Source: Isochrysis galbana
Taxonomy: Eukaryota; Haptophyta; Isochrysidales; Isochrysidaceae
DNA length: 64,000 nucleotides
Assembly: GCA_018136815.1 (NCBI GenBank)
Contig: CM030936.1
Coordinates: forward strand, 1,285,694 to 1,349,693
Reading direction: 5' to 3'
The position numbers were made by a program, and so were the translations under genes. Every line of letters begins with the position of its first letter. Within the stretch, counting starts at the first letter, position 1. The notes beneath the pieces are model-generated. The model searched no databases. It was given only the letters and a program-made list of their open reading frames with translations, and was not told the DNA's origin. Shown here piece after piece: positions 53,216 through 63,595 of this stretch.

Positions 53216-53219
53216 CTCC

Positions 53220-54290
53220 GAGAGGAGGGGCTCGTGGCGGCGCTCTCGTCTCCCAAACGAAAATAAAAAACCGCGAGGGGTTTTGTTTTTGCACCGCCCC
53301 AATAATGCCTCAATACAGTAGGGGTGCACCATTAAGAAAACAGAGATTTTTCTCCTGTACACTTTCCTTAAGGTGGCGGGCGCACGGAAGGGGTGGGGGG
53401 CGGGCGCGCGCGGCCGCCCTGGGTCCTGCAGCTGCAACGAGGCCTGGTGGCGGTGCAGGGCACTGGCATGCCCTCTGCGACCGGTGTAGGGGCTAGTGGA
53501 TATGTAGCCCCGGCATGCACTCGCGGGTGGTCCGGCTTGGTACCGACAAACAGAGGTTGGGTGGGGTCAGGAAAGGGTGCAGCGAGGCTGCGTGAGTGAG
53601 GCGCTCGGCATGGTATGGGGTGGAATTGGGCGCGATGGGAGGGCGCGGGCCGATCGAACCCTTCGCAGAGCGCGATGAGGCGTCACTTTGGCCCGGAGGA
53701 CCGCTGCTGGAACGCCCCCTGCATCTCCCCCCGAGCATTGGCCTCTTTCGCGTTGGCGTCCGCACGCTTGGACCTCAAGTCACACATCAGGTGCTGAAGC
53801 TGTCAAAATTCGTCGATACGCCTCGTGCGGCTGCTCGGAGGCATGCCACGTGCATGCTTAATCGGTCCGGGGTGCCTTGCCGCCATGGCGGCACCCATTG
53901 TCCCGCGAGAGGCCAGAATAGGAGGGGTTGTCGCACGCCGATACGCTAATGTGGGAGTGGCTATTTCAAAATGTGTAGTTTGTGTTGTGCACTTTGAATG
54001 TGGCTCACGTTGAGGCGTGAAAGTCCTTTCTGCCCCAGTTCTGAGGACCTGACATGAGAGGTGTGTATTAAGTAGTCACCTGTAAAGAGGGGTGAATGTG
54101 CGAAGCCAGGATGACGCTCCCCATATCATTTTCAACTCCTTTTTTTTGCACTCCGGTTGATGCGGAAATAAACGCTGAGGCAAACTCAGTTAATGTCCGG
54201 GGCTGTCACAGGCGGCCTCAAAATGGGGCAGAACAGCCTTCATCTCAGGTACAGTCGACTTGAATATGCCATCTAACGTGCACACGCGCA
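53220..54290. other. No supported gene
   Basis: Moderately GC-rich, short frames only, no recognisable domain or element ends. Confidence 0.4.
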
Positions 54291-54297
54291 CCAACCA

Positions 54298-55202
54298 CTA
54301 CTCGCACTCCTCACAACAACTGAGTTCGGACAATATCTCAGATTGTGGGTCGTCAGAATCGACTTGGCCACGAGCAGATGAGCCCACGCTGTCCGACGCA
54401 GAACTTGCATCATCCGACGCAAAACCACTCATCCTGACACATCTCAGTGACCTCCTTCCATCGTGACAAGCACTGGTGCACAACACGCCGGCTGCGCGGC
54501 AGGCACACGCAATCGTGGCGCACTTCACTAAAGCGGAACACGCACAAGCACCAGCCACACCTCTGGACGGAGCATCCTCGCCTCCCGGTTTGTAGTCGTG
54601 TTCGGCGCGTGCCGCCTGTGTCTCCTTCTGCCGCTTCATCTTCAAGAGTCTGCGCTTGAGGGCCCGCTCTCTGTAGTAGGCCGTCGACCGCCTCAGCAGA
54701 CTTTGCTCCACTCTAGCTCGCAATTCTGCATTCCACTGCTCGCGCTGTGCCGCACTTACGCCGATCTGCATGACCTCTAGAATGCGGGCTTGAAAGCTGC
54801 CGAAAGCTGCCAGCCGAGGATCGGGGTCCCATCCTCTCTCCTCCAGCTTCGCTTGGAAGCATCCCAACACAACTGCATTCGCGTGCGCAATACCGAGGGC
54901 TCAGTCGTGCACCTGTACAAGGCGTCCCGCATCACGATGCCCTTGGGCCTGTAGCGGAGGCAGATGCTGCCGACACGTTCAGAGGCATTCTGCGTGGCAG
55001 CGCCATGCCTTCCAAAGATGAAGTCCTTCCTGTCGATGACAGCCTTCCGAACATAGTCCAGCATCCCCTCCTGCCAATCCAAGCAATTGTTGGTTACGCT
55101 AGCAGGCTTGCCCGGTTCATGCATCCGGCACTGTCTCCAGAGCCCCGTGAAGAAACCTGGACCACGATGAACATCAAAAATGTGAATCAGACACTCCTCC
55201 AC
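54298..55202 (-). pseudogene. Two overlapping minus-strand frames with a Cys cluster, possibly one broken gene
   Basis: The upstream frame (55202-54777) reads HIFDVHRGPGFFTGLWRQC and NNCLDWQEGMLDYVRKAVI. The downstream frame (54870-54298) reads LEERGWDPDPRLAAFGSFQARI, a basic helix (RERALKRRLLKMKRQ) and CACSALVKCATIACACRAAG, then VLCTSACHDG. The latter resembles the CxC-type metal-binding motif seen in CRC/tesmin domains and some transposon proteins. The frames overlap near 54780-54870, where a 9-nt tandem duplication (cagctttcg) lies, so a frameshift or an intron could link them. Family unrecognised. Confidence 0.35.
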
Positions 55203-55295
55203 TGCCAGGGAATCTTTCGAAAACCCTTAAGTGATTTGATGAAGACCGAAGTAAAATAGCGCCACGATATCATCCAACGGCCAACACCTGAGGGG

Positions 55296-55740
55296 CAGTA
55301 ATGGTGCATCAGTACTAATATCAGTTTTTTACATCAGTATCAGCTCACCTCGAGCTGATAACTGATATCAGTTATCAGTTGTCAGCAGCTTGGAGCGGGG
55401 AGAAAACAAAACACCCAGTCCCCTTTACTTTCTACATCCAAAAAAAGTGCAAAAAAGTGTTTTACTGAGGTTGGATGGGAGTCGAACTGGTTCTCCGCAC
55501 TGCGCCTCGCCCACGCGCTGTCACCTGAGCCACTTGACGCTCACATATTGCCTAGACGATGACGTTTTGTCGTATTTACATCTGCAGCAAATACACAAGC
55601 CACTGATATCAGTTGATATTCTGCTCGCTCAGGGCCTTTGAGGTGATATCAGCTGATGAGGTCCATCAGCTTATATCAGCTATGATATCAGTATCAGCCT
55701 CGAAGTTGGTGTCAGCTGATGAACTGATGCACCATCACTG
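55296..55740. mobile_element. hAT-type MITE, 445 bp, with 8-bp target duplication
   Basis: Inverted termini CAGTAATGGTGCATCAGT and (reversed) CAGTGATGGTGCATCAGT differ at one position. They are flanked by perfect ctgagggg (55288-55295 and 55741-55748). The CAGTRATGG terminus and 8-bp duplication are hAT hallmarks. Subterminal regions are packed with gatatcag/ctgatatc palindromic hexamers and octamers, likely transposase-binding or folding sites. The middle holds a tRNA-like segment. No transposase is encoded. Confidence 0.9.
55474..55550 (-). other. tRNA-like sequence inside the hAT-type MITE
   Basis: On the minus strand, caagtggctcaggtgacagc resembles a tRNA D arm/A box, and agttcgactcccatccaacc resembles a T arm/B box (GTTCGANTCC). 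The anticodon arm is poor (position 33 is not T, one mismatch) and the acceptor stem only partly pairs, so it is a tRNA relic or an internal Pol III promoter and not a working tRNA. Confidence 0.5.
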
Positions 55741-55888
55741 CTGAGGGGGAATCAGGGTCACACAAGGGGGCGGTTCCTTGCACCGGCGATACCTGAACGC
55801 GCGACTTAGCCTAAGAACGCGAGGAGCACGCAAGGAGGTAAGCCCGGTGAGGGGCCAGCAGGCGACAAGGGAGGCGACAAAGGAGGCG

Positions 55889-56010
55889 AGGCAACAAGGG
55901 CGAATGGACGAATGTAGGATCCTGCGACGGTGACTAGTGACTAGCCTGCAAGGAGGGGACATAGAAACGCAGACAACTTCTAAAACAAAAAGGTCGATCG
56001 CGGATGCGAC
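55889..56010. repeat. Dispersed repeat, related to 34209-34345
   Basis: Second copy of the caagggcgaatggacgaatg ... ggtcgatcgcggatgcgac repeat. It joins directly to the Ty3/gypsy fragment on its right. Confidence 0.6.
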
Positions 56011-56014
56011 AGAG

Positions 56015-56353
56015 GAGAGGCAGCTCGACCTCCATCACGTGCGTGTGCCCAGGGTTCTTCGGGTCGAGGGCGAACGCGTCGATATGCCGAGCCAGCAGGC
56101 AGCGTGGTACGTGCTGCTTCTGGGACGGCGCCAATTGCTTGTCGGGATCGATGGTGATAGCGTCGAGGAGCGCGCGCTGCGCCTCAGTGAGCGAGGACTC
56201 GGGGTCGTCTCCATCACCGGCGACTGTTGACCGCGCCTCGTGTAGCTTGTACCTGCTGATGTGGCGCCGAATCGCACCATTTCTTGGCGAAGATTTTCGT
56301 AGCATCAGGTAGCCCCCCCCGGAGCTTTTTATTAGGCATCGCGCCACGGTCAA
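56015..56353 (-). mobile_element. Ty3/gypsy-like pol fragment (segment before RT)
   Basis: The minus-strand frame reads LTEAQRALLDAITIDPDKQL, LLARHIDAFALDPKNPGHTH and VMEVELPL. The phrase F..DPKNPG.TH..E resembles the start of gypsy-type reverse transcriptase (DP..PG.THHIE), just before the catalytic domain. The frame then enters the neighbouring repeat, so the RT core is lost. No LTRs were seen. Confidence 0.5.
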
Positions 56354-56566
56354 AAATGCAGCCCAACCTTACTAGTAGTTAAAAAGCCCCTGTTTGACCG
56401 CCCTACTAAATGCTAGGATTTAGGTGCAATAGGCTTGCTGAGCATAGATTCCAATCGCCGTCTTGTACCTGATATAATCCACTCGCATACTCACACTTTG
56501 GAGGTGCTGTGCCGGATTAGATCTTGATGTAATGAGCATAAATGAGCAAATATTTCAGCCGCACTC

Positions 56567-57313
56567 TTACCATGGCCGCGTCGAGGAGACTCTAGGTTGC
56601 CGCGACACAAAAGTGGACCCCGGCACCGGAATGTCGTTCGGCCGTGGACAAAACGCCGAGTTCGAGGAGCGATAGGCGGTCGGGTAAGACTCGGGGCGCT
56701 CAACAGACGCATGTCGTAGCCTCGCCTTCTCACCTGGAAGTAGGGGGTTGGGCGGCGGCGTCCCAGCCAAAAGCTTTCTTGCTGCCTCCACCATGGTTCG
56801 GTCAGGAATGTTACGAGCGTCCACAAACTGGGACTTGATGGTGTTATCACGGCAGTACCGGGATGACTTTATGCCCAAACAGTCGTTTCCAAAGCCAATG
56901 ATTTGGCTTGAGGTCTGTGTGGCGTATGACTCGCCCACGCCATAGGTGGGATGTAGATTCGAATAGAGCTCCGGAGTGAACGACGCCAGCTGCTTCCCCT
57001 CCCCATCGCCTACCTCCGCGGAGCGCTTCAGCGCGGCGAGGTTCTGATCCATCCGGCGGCGGTGCAACATATTCGCCCGACTGGGCCCCTGTGATGTGAC
57101 CCCCGTCGTGGTGAGCTGCAGCTGTCCAGGCGGGTGTCTCCGCACCTTTGCGTCACGCCATGTCGACGGCCGCTGATCAATGTACTTGTGGTCCCAGATG
57201 TGTCGCACAGTGTGTGCCGGAGGTTTCCGCTGGAGTTGCGATTCCTCCTTTACAATCACCTGTGACAAGAGCCCACCCACGTGCGGTACATTCCAATCGG
57301 CCGTCTGAAACAT
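56567..57313 (-). CDS. Conserved-looking protein of unknown function, partial model
   Basis: ATG 57313 opens a 248-codon frame of non-repetitive composition: MFQTADWNVPHVGGLLSQVI, HTVRHIWDHKYIDQRPSTW, LYSNLHPTYGVGESYATQTS, GFGNDCLGIKSSRYCRDN, FVDARNIPDRTMVEAARKLL. Short Tyr/Gly/Pro-rich motifs of this kind occur in microtubule-lumen (flagellar) proteins, but I do not recognise the family. The frame ends in ..CCATG|GTAAGAGTG, which looks like a splice donor, so at least one more exon probably follows to the left. A competing frame starts at 57389 (MAGVSEPSDSAHLKRK) and could be an upstream exon. Confidence 0.5.
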   Translation of the reverse strand: MFQTADWNVPHVGGLLSQVIVKEESQLQRKPPAHTVRHIWDHKYIDQRPSTWRDAKVRRHPPGQLQLTTTGVTSQGPSRANMLHRRRMDQNLAALKRSAEVGDGEGKQLASFTPELYSNLHPTYGVGESYATQTSSQIIGFGNDCLGIKSSRYCRDNTIKSQFVDARNIPDRTMVEAARKLLAGTPPPNPLLPGEKARLRHASVERPESYPTAYRSSNSAFCPRPNDIPVPGSTFVSRQPRVSSTRPW

Positions 57314-57649
57314 CTTGCTGCTGCTCGCTCTTGCAGCTGTTCTTCCGTTTCAGATGTGCGCTGTCGCTCGGTTCACTCACCCCTGCCATAGCAGAGTACT
57401 CTAGTAGAAGATAAAGTCTACATGTAGCCCCTCCTTTTTCTTTTCAAGTTTCAAGATGATACTCATAAGTGATAGGAGTAGAAATGAATCTTATACCCTG
57501 TGGATCAGTACAACCTCAATTATGGCTACTACTACTTATAGCAGTTCACCACTAAACTTCTAAACTTTTTACTTCTGTACTACTCTAGAGCCCTCATCAG
57601 AGCAGCACAAGGCGGGAGAGACGGCGGGAAGCGGACGGCGCGGCCTCGC

Positions 57650-57961
57650 CCCTCCCTCCCTCCCTCCCTCCCTCCCTCGCTCGCTCGCTCCCTCTCTCCA
57701 TCGCTCCCTCCCTCTCTCTCTCCCTCTCCCCCCTCCTCCCTCCCTCTCTCAACCTCTCCCCTCCCCCCGCCCTCTCCCTCTCCTTCTCGCACTCCCTCTC
57801 GCTCTCCCTCTCTCCCTCTCTCACCCCCCCCTTCTCTCTTTCCCTCCCTCCCTCCCTCTCCTTCCTCTCCCTCTCGCTCTCCCTCTCGCACTCCCTCTCG
57901 CTCTTCCTCTCTCCCTCTCTCCCGCTCTCCCGCTCTCCCTCTCTCCCTCCCTCCCTCCCTC

Positions 57962-58043
<82 letters not shown>

Positions 58044-58065
58044 TCCCTCTCCCCTCCCTCCCCTC
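57650..58065 (+). repeat. CT-rich microsatellite block in the DGAT2 leader
   Basis: ctccctccctcc and ctctccctctcgc units end in a pure (CT)~40 run (57966-58045), about 70 nt before the ATG at 58130. Confidence 0.95.
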
Positions 58066-58129
58066 TCCCTCAAGGCGCCACGCAGTCTCTTTGTGTAGGT
58101 AAGAGAACGGCCTGGTCTCTCTCGCTTCG

Positions 58130-61047
58130 ATGGACACTCTTGGCGGCCGCGTGCACGGGATGCTCGGCATCTCCTCCTCGTTCCACGACCTCTCGATGTG
58201 GTCGGCCTACTGTGACGAGAAGGGACACGTAGAGAAAGAGGGAGAGAGCGATGGGGAGAGGGAGAGAGAGGATGGCGAGGGAGACCGCGGTGAGCGCGGG
58301 CCGCCATGGCTAGCCGGCGTCCGAACGCACTCCAAGTCGATGCGCCTCGTCCAGGTACTCGCTCCCACATTTGTGCACCCATCGGGTGGAGCGCTCTCGC
58401 TCGCTGGAGTCGCCGCCGCGACGGGCCTTGGCGTCACAGTCTGTCACTCCGTACGACTGCTGCTGCGTGAGGTGCTCGAGGCGCTGCCGCGGATGTTCGC
58501 CACAGAACCGCTCCTCGGTGCCATTTCTGATGCTGCCGCACTCAGACGGGCACGCACCTTTGAGCTCTACCTCCTCTCGCTCCTACACCACGGAGCATGG
58601 GTCGGCATGGCGCTCCGCCGGTGCCTCTCGCGCCAGGGTTGGCATCACGATGCAGGCGGCTCGACGAGGGCGCTGGTCCTCTCGGCAGGCTACCATCTGT
58701 ACATTCTACTTGCCATCGACTCGATCTGGACCCACCCACTCGTCACCCTACAGCAGATCGGTACGCACAGCGTTGCAGACTCGCGCGCGTCCGTAGACCG
58801 GCGGTGGGAAGGTGATAGAGCCGGAAGCATTGGTTGTAAGGCACGAGAGCCGATGCGCTACGCCCTTGGCGTTCTCCAGGAGCCCACTGCATGCACACAA
58901 GAGCTCCCCGCCGTCGGCCTCAGCGCGAGCGCGCACTGTGCAAACTCGCTTCCCCCCCGTCCCCCCACCCCCCCCCCACACACATACACACATAGGCGAG
59001 CTTATCGGCATTTCCAGTCAACTACGCTCCCGACGCATAGGCTGGCTCGTCCCCCTGTCCGGCGGTCTTCGCTCGCTCCCTCAACTCTTCCTTTCCGGCT
59101 GCTCTGCCCTCGAGCACCTGGGCGAGCCCCTTGCCTCCTACCCTTTCCGCTTCCTCCGCTTCTCCGCTGCCGCCTCCATAGTCGGAGCTAAAGCAGTGGC
59201 CACGCCCCTCTTCTTGCGCACCGTGCTGGCCAAGTACCCCGAGCTTCACCAGCCTGAGCTCCTACCGCGGAAGGTGGTGACCGTTGCCGACGCGGCCCTT
59301 TCAGTTGGCTGGCTGGCCTCACACTTCGCGCTGCACAGAGCCTACCGACGGTGGCATCATGCGGCTCCCAGCGTCGTGGCGCCAATGCTCGCCAACGTGG
59401 GGCGCGCTGCAGCCCACCAAGTGAGATGCTCCGCACGGCAAGATATGGCCATGCCGCTCGCACTAAGCGCGCGTGCCCCGACAAGGGCAGTCCGAACGAG
59501 CTCCAAGCGATGGTACGTGCACCCGCATCTTGATGACTGTTCGGTTGACCTAATCCGTGACCTTGCGCAGGCAAAGCTCCAGGCGGCGGCCGTTGCGCTC
59601 ACCACGGGTATGCAGCTGCTTTACCTCATCGGCCCAAGCGCGCCTCCGCTACTAGGCGTGGCCGCAATGCGCATCCCCCGGAGCTATCGGAAGCTCCGAT
59701 CGGCACTCATCGCGCTCCTCTTGGCGCTGTTGGCGCTAACCCGTACAAAGCTTCCCAAGCCGAATTACAATCTCTTACGATCGCTACTTATTCGCTCGGG
59801 GCTCGCCGGGCTTATGAAGGAATATCACTCGTTTAGGCTCATTGAGGAGGTGGGCGCCTCCGCCTTCACTTCTCAACCACTGGCGTGCGCCTAATGGTCG
59901 CGTGCTACGTCATCGCAGCTGTATGTCACGCCATCTCGTCCCCGCTCGGCCGCCTCTACCTTGCCACTTCGCGTTTGAGTCTCATTCTGCGTGCGCACTT
60001 CAGGTGCCCGCTTCCGCTCTGCCTTCGGACCGAGGTTTGCTGTACGCATGCTTCCCGCACGGCATCGTCCCCTACGGCGTCATTCTCCTCTGGCTGGATT
60101 GCCTCGACAAGAATAGGCCGCTCGCCGGGCTCGTAGCCTCTGTGCTCTTCAAGCTCCCCCTGCTGCGGCAATGGCTCGCTTCTGCGGGTATGGTGCCGGC
60201 CACCGCGCGCAACCTCAATATGCGACTGCGCACACCGGGTGCGGCAACGTTCTTGGTCCCTGGGGGCATCGCTGAGATGTTCCTCAACGACCCAGATCGA
60301 GAGGTGAGTCGACCGTCAAATGAGACTGCACCCACCGCGATCAGCTAATTGCAGACGGGCCCGGCATATTACTGCCCTTATACCCCGATGCTCATAGCGA
60401 CTGTCTTTAACCCAGGTGGTCCAACTGGCCAACCGCAAGGGGTTCTGTAAGCATGCGCTCCGCTCGGGCTCGCCCATCGTTCCAGTGTACATCTTCGGCC
60501 AGACGCAGCTTTTCTTTACTTTTTCTGGACGGCTGCAGGATCTTATGAGCCGCTTGTCGCGCACCTTGCGCGTGTCACTCATACCCTTCGTGGGTCGGTC
60601 CTGGCTCTCGCCGTTCGTGCCATTGCAGAACCCGCTTACGGTAGTCGTCGGCACCCCGATAAACGTGGATGCGGAGGTGATCAAGGAGCCCACACAAGAG
60701 CAGGCGAGTAGCTGAGTGCGGCCCGGCTCCCCGATCTGGCGATGAGGTACCCTTGCTGGTCATCTTGCACACGCTATGTTTCGCCTGCATCAGGCGTGCA
60801 CACGTATCTTGCACGCGATACCGCTCATGCCCCTACCATTTTCTAGGTGGACGCATTGCACGCCCGCTTCTGCAACGAGTTGATTCGTATCTTTGACAGG
60901 TACAAAGGCGAGCATCCGGGGTTTGCGCACAAGCGCCTCCATATTGCTGGCACTCAAAGCGACGACTCCGATGACGACGCAGACGAGGCGAGGCGCAAAG
61001 AGCGCCGGCGGCTCGAACAGTTCCACCTCTTCCCTGCCAAGTTGTGA
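58130..61047 (+). CDS. DGAT2-family acyltransferase with long membrane N-terminus
   Basis: Six exons: 58130-58760, 58996-59420, 59571-59849, 60004-60303, 60416-60703 and 60847-61047, giving 707 residues. Donors are GT except exon 5, which uses GC (GAGCAG|GCGAGT); acceptors are all AG. The C-terminal half is a diacylglycerol acyltransferase type 2: LLYACFPHGIVPYG (FPHG 462-465, for the usual HPHG), TFLVPGGIAEMF, VVQLANRKGFCKHALRSGSP + IVPVYIFGQ, VVVGTPI and EPTQEQ-VDALHARFCNEL, continuous across every intron. The family forms triacylglycerol from diacylglycerol and acyl-CoA at the ER or lipid droplet. The first ~445 residues are unusual: a Glu/Arg-rich stretch, then several hydrophobic segments (LSLAGVAAATGLGVTVCHSV, YHLYILLAID, LQAAAVALTTGMQLLYLIG, LIALLLALLAL). 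The last of these is the normal DGAT2 membrane anchor; the rest has no counterpart I know. The tail is acidic/basic (DSDDDADEARRKERRR). Confidence 0.88.
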
Positions 61048-61049
61048 GA

Positions 61050-62280
61050 GATTGTACCATCATCAGATATTATCTACTCAGATGACGCCGACGCTTCGAC
61101 CGCTGTGAACCGCTCGTCTCGGTTAGCGGCACGTTGCGATAAGTCAGCAGTCAACAAACTCAACTGACATCACCCTTATTTTGGCATTCTATCGTCACGC
61201 TCACTCAATCATCCGACGGTCCTGTGATGCCATGTATTTACGCATACGCAGCGGCGCGCCACGTGGTACAAGCGCACCACAAGCAATTTCAGTGAGTGTT
61301 ATAGTGCCATCTTTGTGTAGCGCTGCTTTGATTCTCTCGGACACACATCATACATCCAAAAAACGCATTCGCCTAGCATTTGCCGTGCCTTGCTAATGTG
61401 CGCGCGTACGCTAACAAGTACGAAGGCAGGGCATTACTATATGGGATCCTTGTGTTGTGCTAGTGCTACGCGCTACGCACATGGTACATGGTTGATAGGA
61501 AAGGCGTTTTTTGGTGGGCGTTGTCTTTGGTCTTTGGCTCTACTCTAGGGAGACTAGATCTGTGCGGATGGACGAGAAGCGAGAAGCTTTCTGCGGCTAG
61601 ACGCAAGTCAGCGAAAGCAAAAATATACTACTATCTCAACCGTTTGTTATAATAGGGGACAATGGGGGCTGCGCCCCCCTCACCGGGCACTAACTTCCCT
61701 CCGGGGGGGGCCTTCAGTCGCTCTAATGCCCTGCCTTTTGTAGGCCCAGGCCAGCATATCCCACATATTTTTTTTGGACATTTGGGTGCATTTCCGGGAA
61801 AAACATATCTCTGGATATATTTGAAGGATATTTGGGTCGCCGCGAGGCCGGCCGGCGCCGGCGCCTGTGTATCGCACGCGAAAACAAAGCACCTGTGGGT
61901 GGGGACACTACGGTTGTAATGAAGCTTTCGAAACGACGAGACGAGAGATACAACCTCGTGAGAAGCGGCCAGATAAGCAACAAGGTTCACAAAGGTGACC
62001 CGACAAGTACTTAATTGAGAGCACTTTTACTGTTTACTGTAATTGTAAAAATATTTCTTCCTCCTTCCTCCTGGCCTTTGCCTGGCTCCCCACTTCCGTC
62101 GCCTGCGAGACCGCTGCGGGCAGCAAGCGCGCCACCAGCCCCAACCAACCCAACGCTGCGATGCAACGAGGTGAGCTCTGCGGCTGCCCATGCCCATGCC
62201 ACCGCCTGCCCGTCCCAAGCTCTGCTTGTCATCCCTCGGCCAGGACGGCAGTGCTCCGCGCCGCGCCGCGCGTGACCGCT
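61050..62280. other. No supported gene
   Basis: 3' flank of the acyltransferase gene and mixed sequence. 61660-61720 contains gggggctgcgccccc and a G-run; 61765-61772 is a T-run. No element limits were found. Confidence 0.45.
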
Positions 62281-62284
62281 GATT

Positions 62285-62671
62285 GTGATGTGCAACAGCT
62301 CTCTAGCTTGCCTTGTTTTGCTCACATCAACGGTGTCAACCATTTGCTCAAGAGAGAGCTACCGGATTAGCTGTTGTCGCTTGCAATCAATGGGTTTCAG
62401 ATCGACCATCAAGCAAGACATTCACGCTTTTACTAAGGGCGTGCTTGCATGGTGGGCATCGAATCATACAAAATGTCCAACATGGTCTCTCGCCGCAAGG
62501 ATCGCATTCTCTCAAAGCCCCAATTCTGCATCTTGTGAACGTGTGTTTTCTTTGCTCCAATGTGCGTTTGGTGCTGATCGTGCGAGCTCGCTGGCTGATC
62601 AAGTGGAGGCATCCGTGATGCTGCGATTCAATCGCAGGCAGCGGAAACGAAAACGCACGCAGGATATTTAG
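62285..62671 (+). pseudogene. hAT transposase C-terminal (dimerisation) fragment
   Basis: The frame contains VLAWWASNHTKCPTWSLAAR, then SPNSASCERVFSLLQ, and EASVMLRFN at its end. This matches the hAT C-terminal dimerisation domain (WW......P.L..LA, S.P.SERVFS, E....L..N). The catalytic part is absent upstream, where the reading frame has no similarity. It is a truncated transposase copy. Confidence 0.75.
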
Positions 62672-62784
62672 AGAGATGTTTGATGGATGTGTGTGTTGTC
62701 CCATCAATCATCATCTACCATCTATGACCAATCATCATATATCATATGTATAGTGTCCTACATGTAGTATATAGTAGTATACAT

Positions 62785-62970
62785 AGTGTCCTACGTATTA
62801 CTATGAGTGTGAGTGTGCGTGAGATAGAGATAGTGGTGTGGGGGTTTTGTAGAGGGATTTGTGTATTACTATGAGTGTGAGTGTGCGTGAGATAGAGATA
62901 GTGGTGTGGGGGGTTTGTAGAGGGATTTGTATCCGAAGCTGTCACGAAGAGAGCGCGAGCGATGGCGTCG
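62785..62970. repeat. Dispersed repeat, related to 3862-3985, partly in tandem
   Basis: tattactatgagtgtgagtg ... ttgtagagggatttgt occurs twice in a row (about 85-bp period) and ends in gagcgcgagcgatggcgtcgct as at 3985. Confidence 0.6.
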
Positions 62971-62974
62971 CTTC

Positions 62975-63590
62975 CCGGCTTCCCCTCCTCTCGGCCGCCT
63001 TGGTCACCGCGATGGTCCCAGGGCGATATGGAGCTGCTGCACGTGATGGGATGGGCCCCCCGGGCCCCATCCCCGTCACGGCCGCCACAACTTGTCCACA
63101 ACCGCGCCTCGCTCTTGCGCCCGCGTCTGCTGCGTGCCGAGCGGCACGCGCAGCTGCACGGCGCTGAGCGGGGCGAGCACGTCGTTCGACGACAGCGAGC
63201 GCGGCGGTCGCCTGGCCGGTGGCGCCGAAGCGCGGTCACGAGCGTCTCCTTGGTGGCCGCGAGGGCGCGCACGCGTCGGCCCTCGACGCGCAGCACGCAG
63301 CACCGCCGCCTCGTTGGTGGAGGCGAATCGCGCGGGCAGCCGCTCACATCGAACACGCCGAAGCTCGGGTCGTCCACTGGTGTGCGTACCTGCGCGCGAA
63401 CGGGCTTGTCGCGCCCCTGCACAGTGTAGTTAGTGCCCTTTGTTTAGGCATCTCTGCGCGCGGGAGGCTTGGGCTTGGTCATGGGAGCCATGGGGAACGT
63501 TGCGGGCCGCTTCACGAAGCTCATGCCTCTACTATTTTTCGTAGAGCTAGAGAGTAGAGTAGAGTAGAGAAGTAGTAGATGTGGAGCTCG
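62975..63590. other. GC-rich segment, possible minus-strand coding, unresolved
   Basis: Minus-strand frames such as RTPVDDPSFGVFDVSG and SLSSNDVLAPLSAVQLRVPL have non-random composition, and acaccag/gtacgcac splice-like motifs are present. No reading joins them without a forced shift and no family is recognised. A tagagtagag short repeat lies at 63548-63570. Confidence 0.3.
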
Positions 63591-63595
63591 TGTGG

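Noticed and set aside
55474..55550. Functional tRNA gene on the minus strand
   Set aside because: Anticodon loop lacks T33, stems mismatch, acceptor pairing is weak, and it sits inside a MITE.
62742..63422. 226-codon minus-strand ORF as a gene
   Set aside because: Its left third is translated dispersed repeat (His/Thr-rich), and the remaining part shifts frame relative to the most protein-like segments; no family match.
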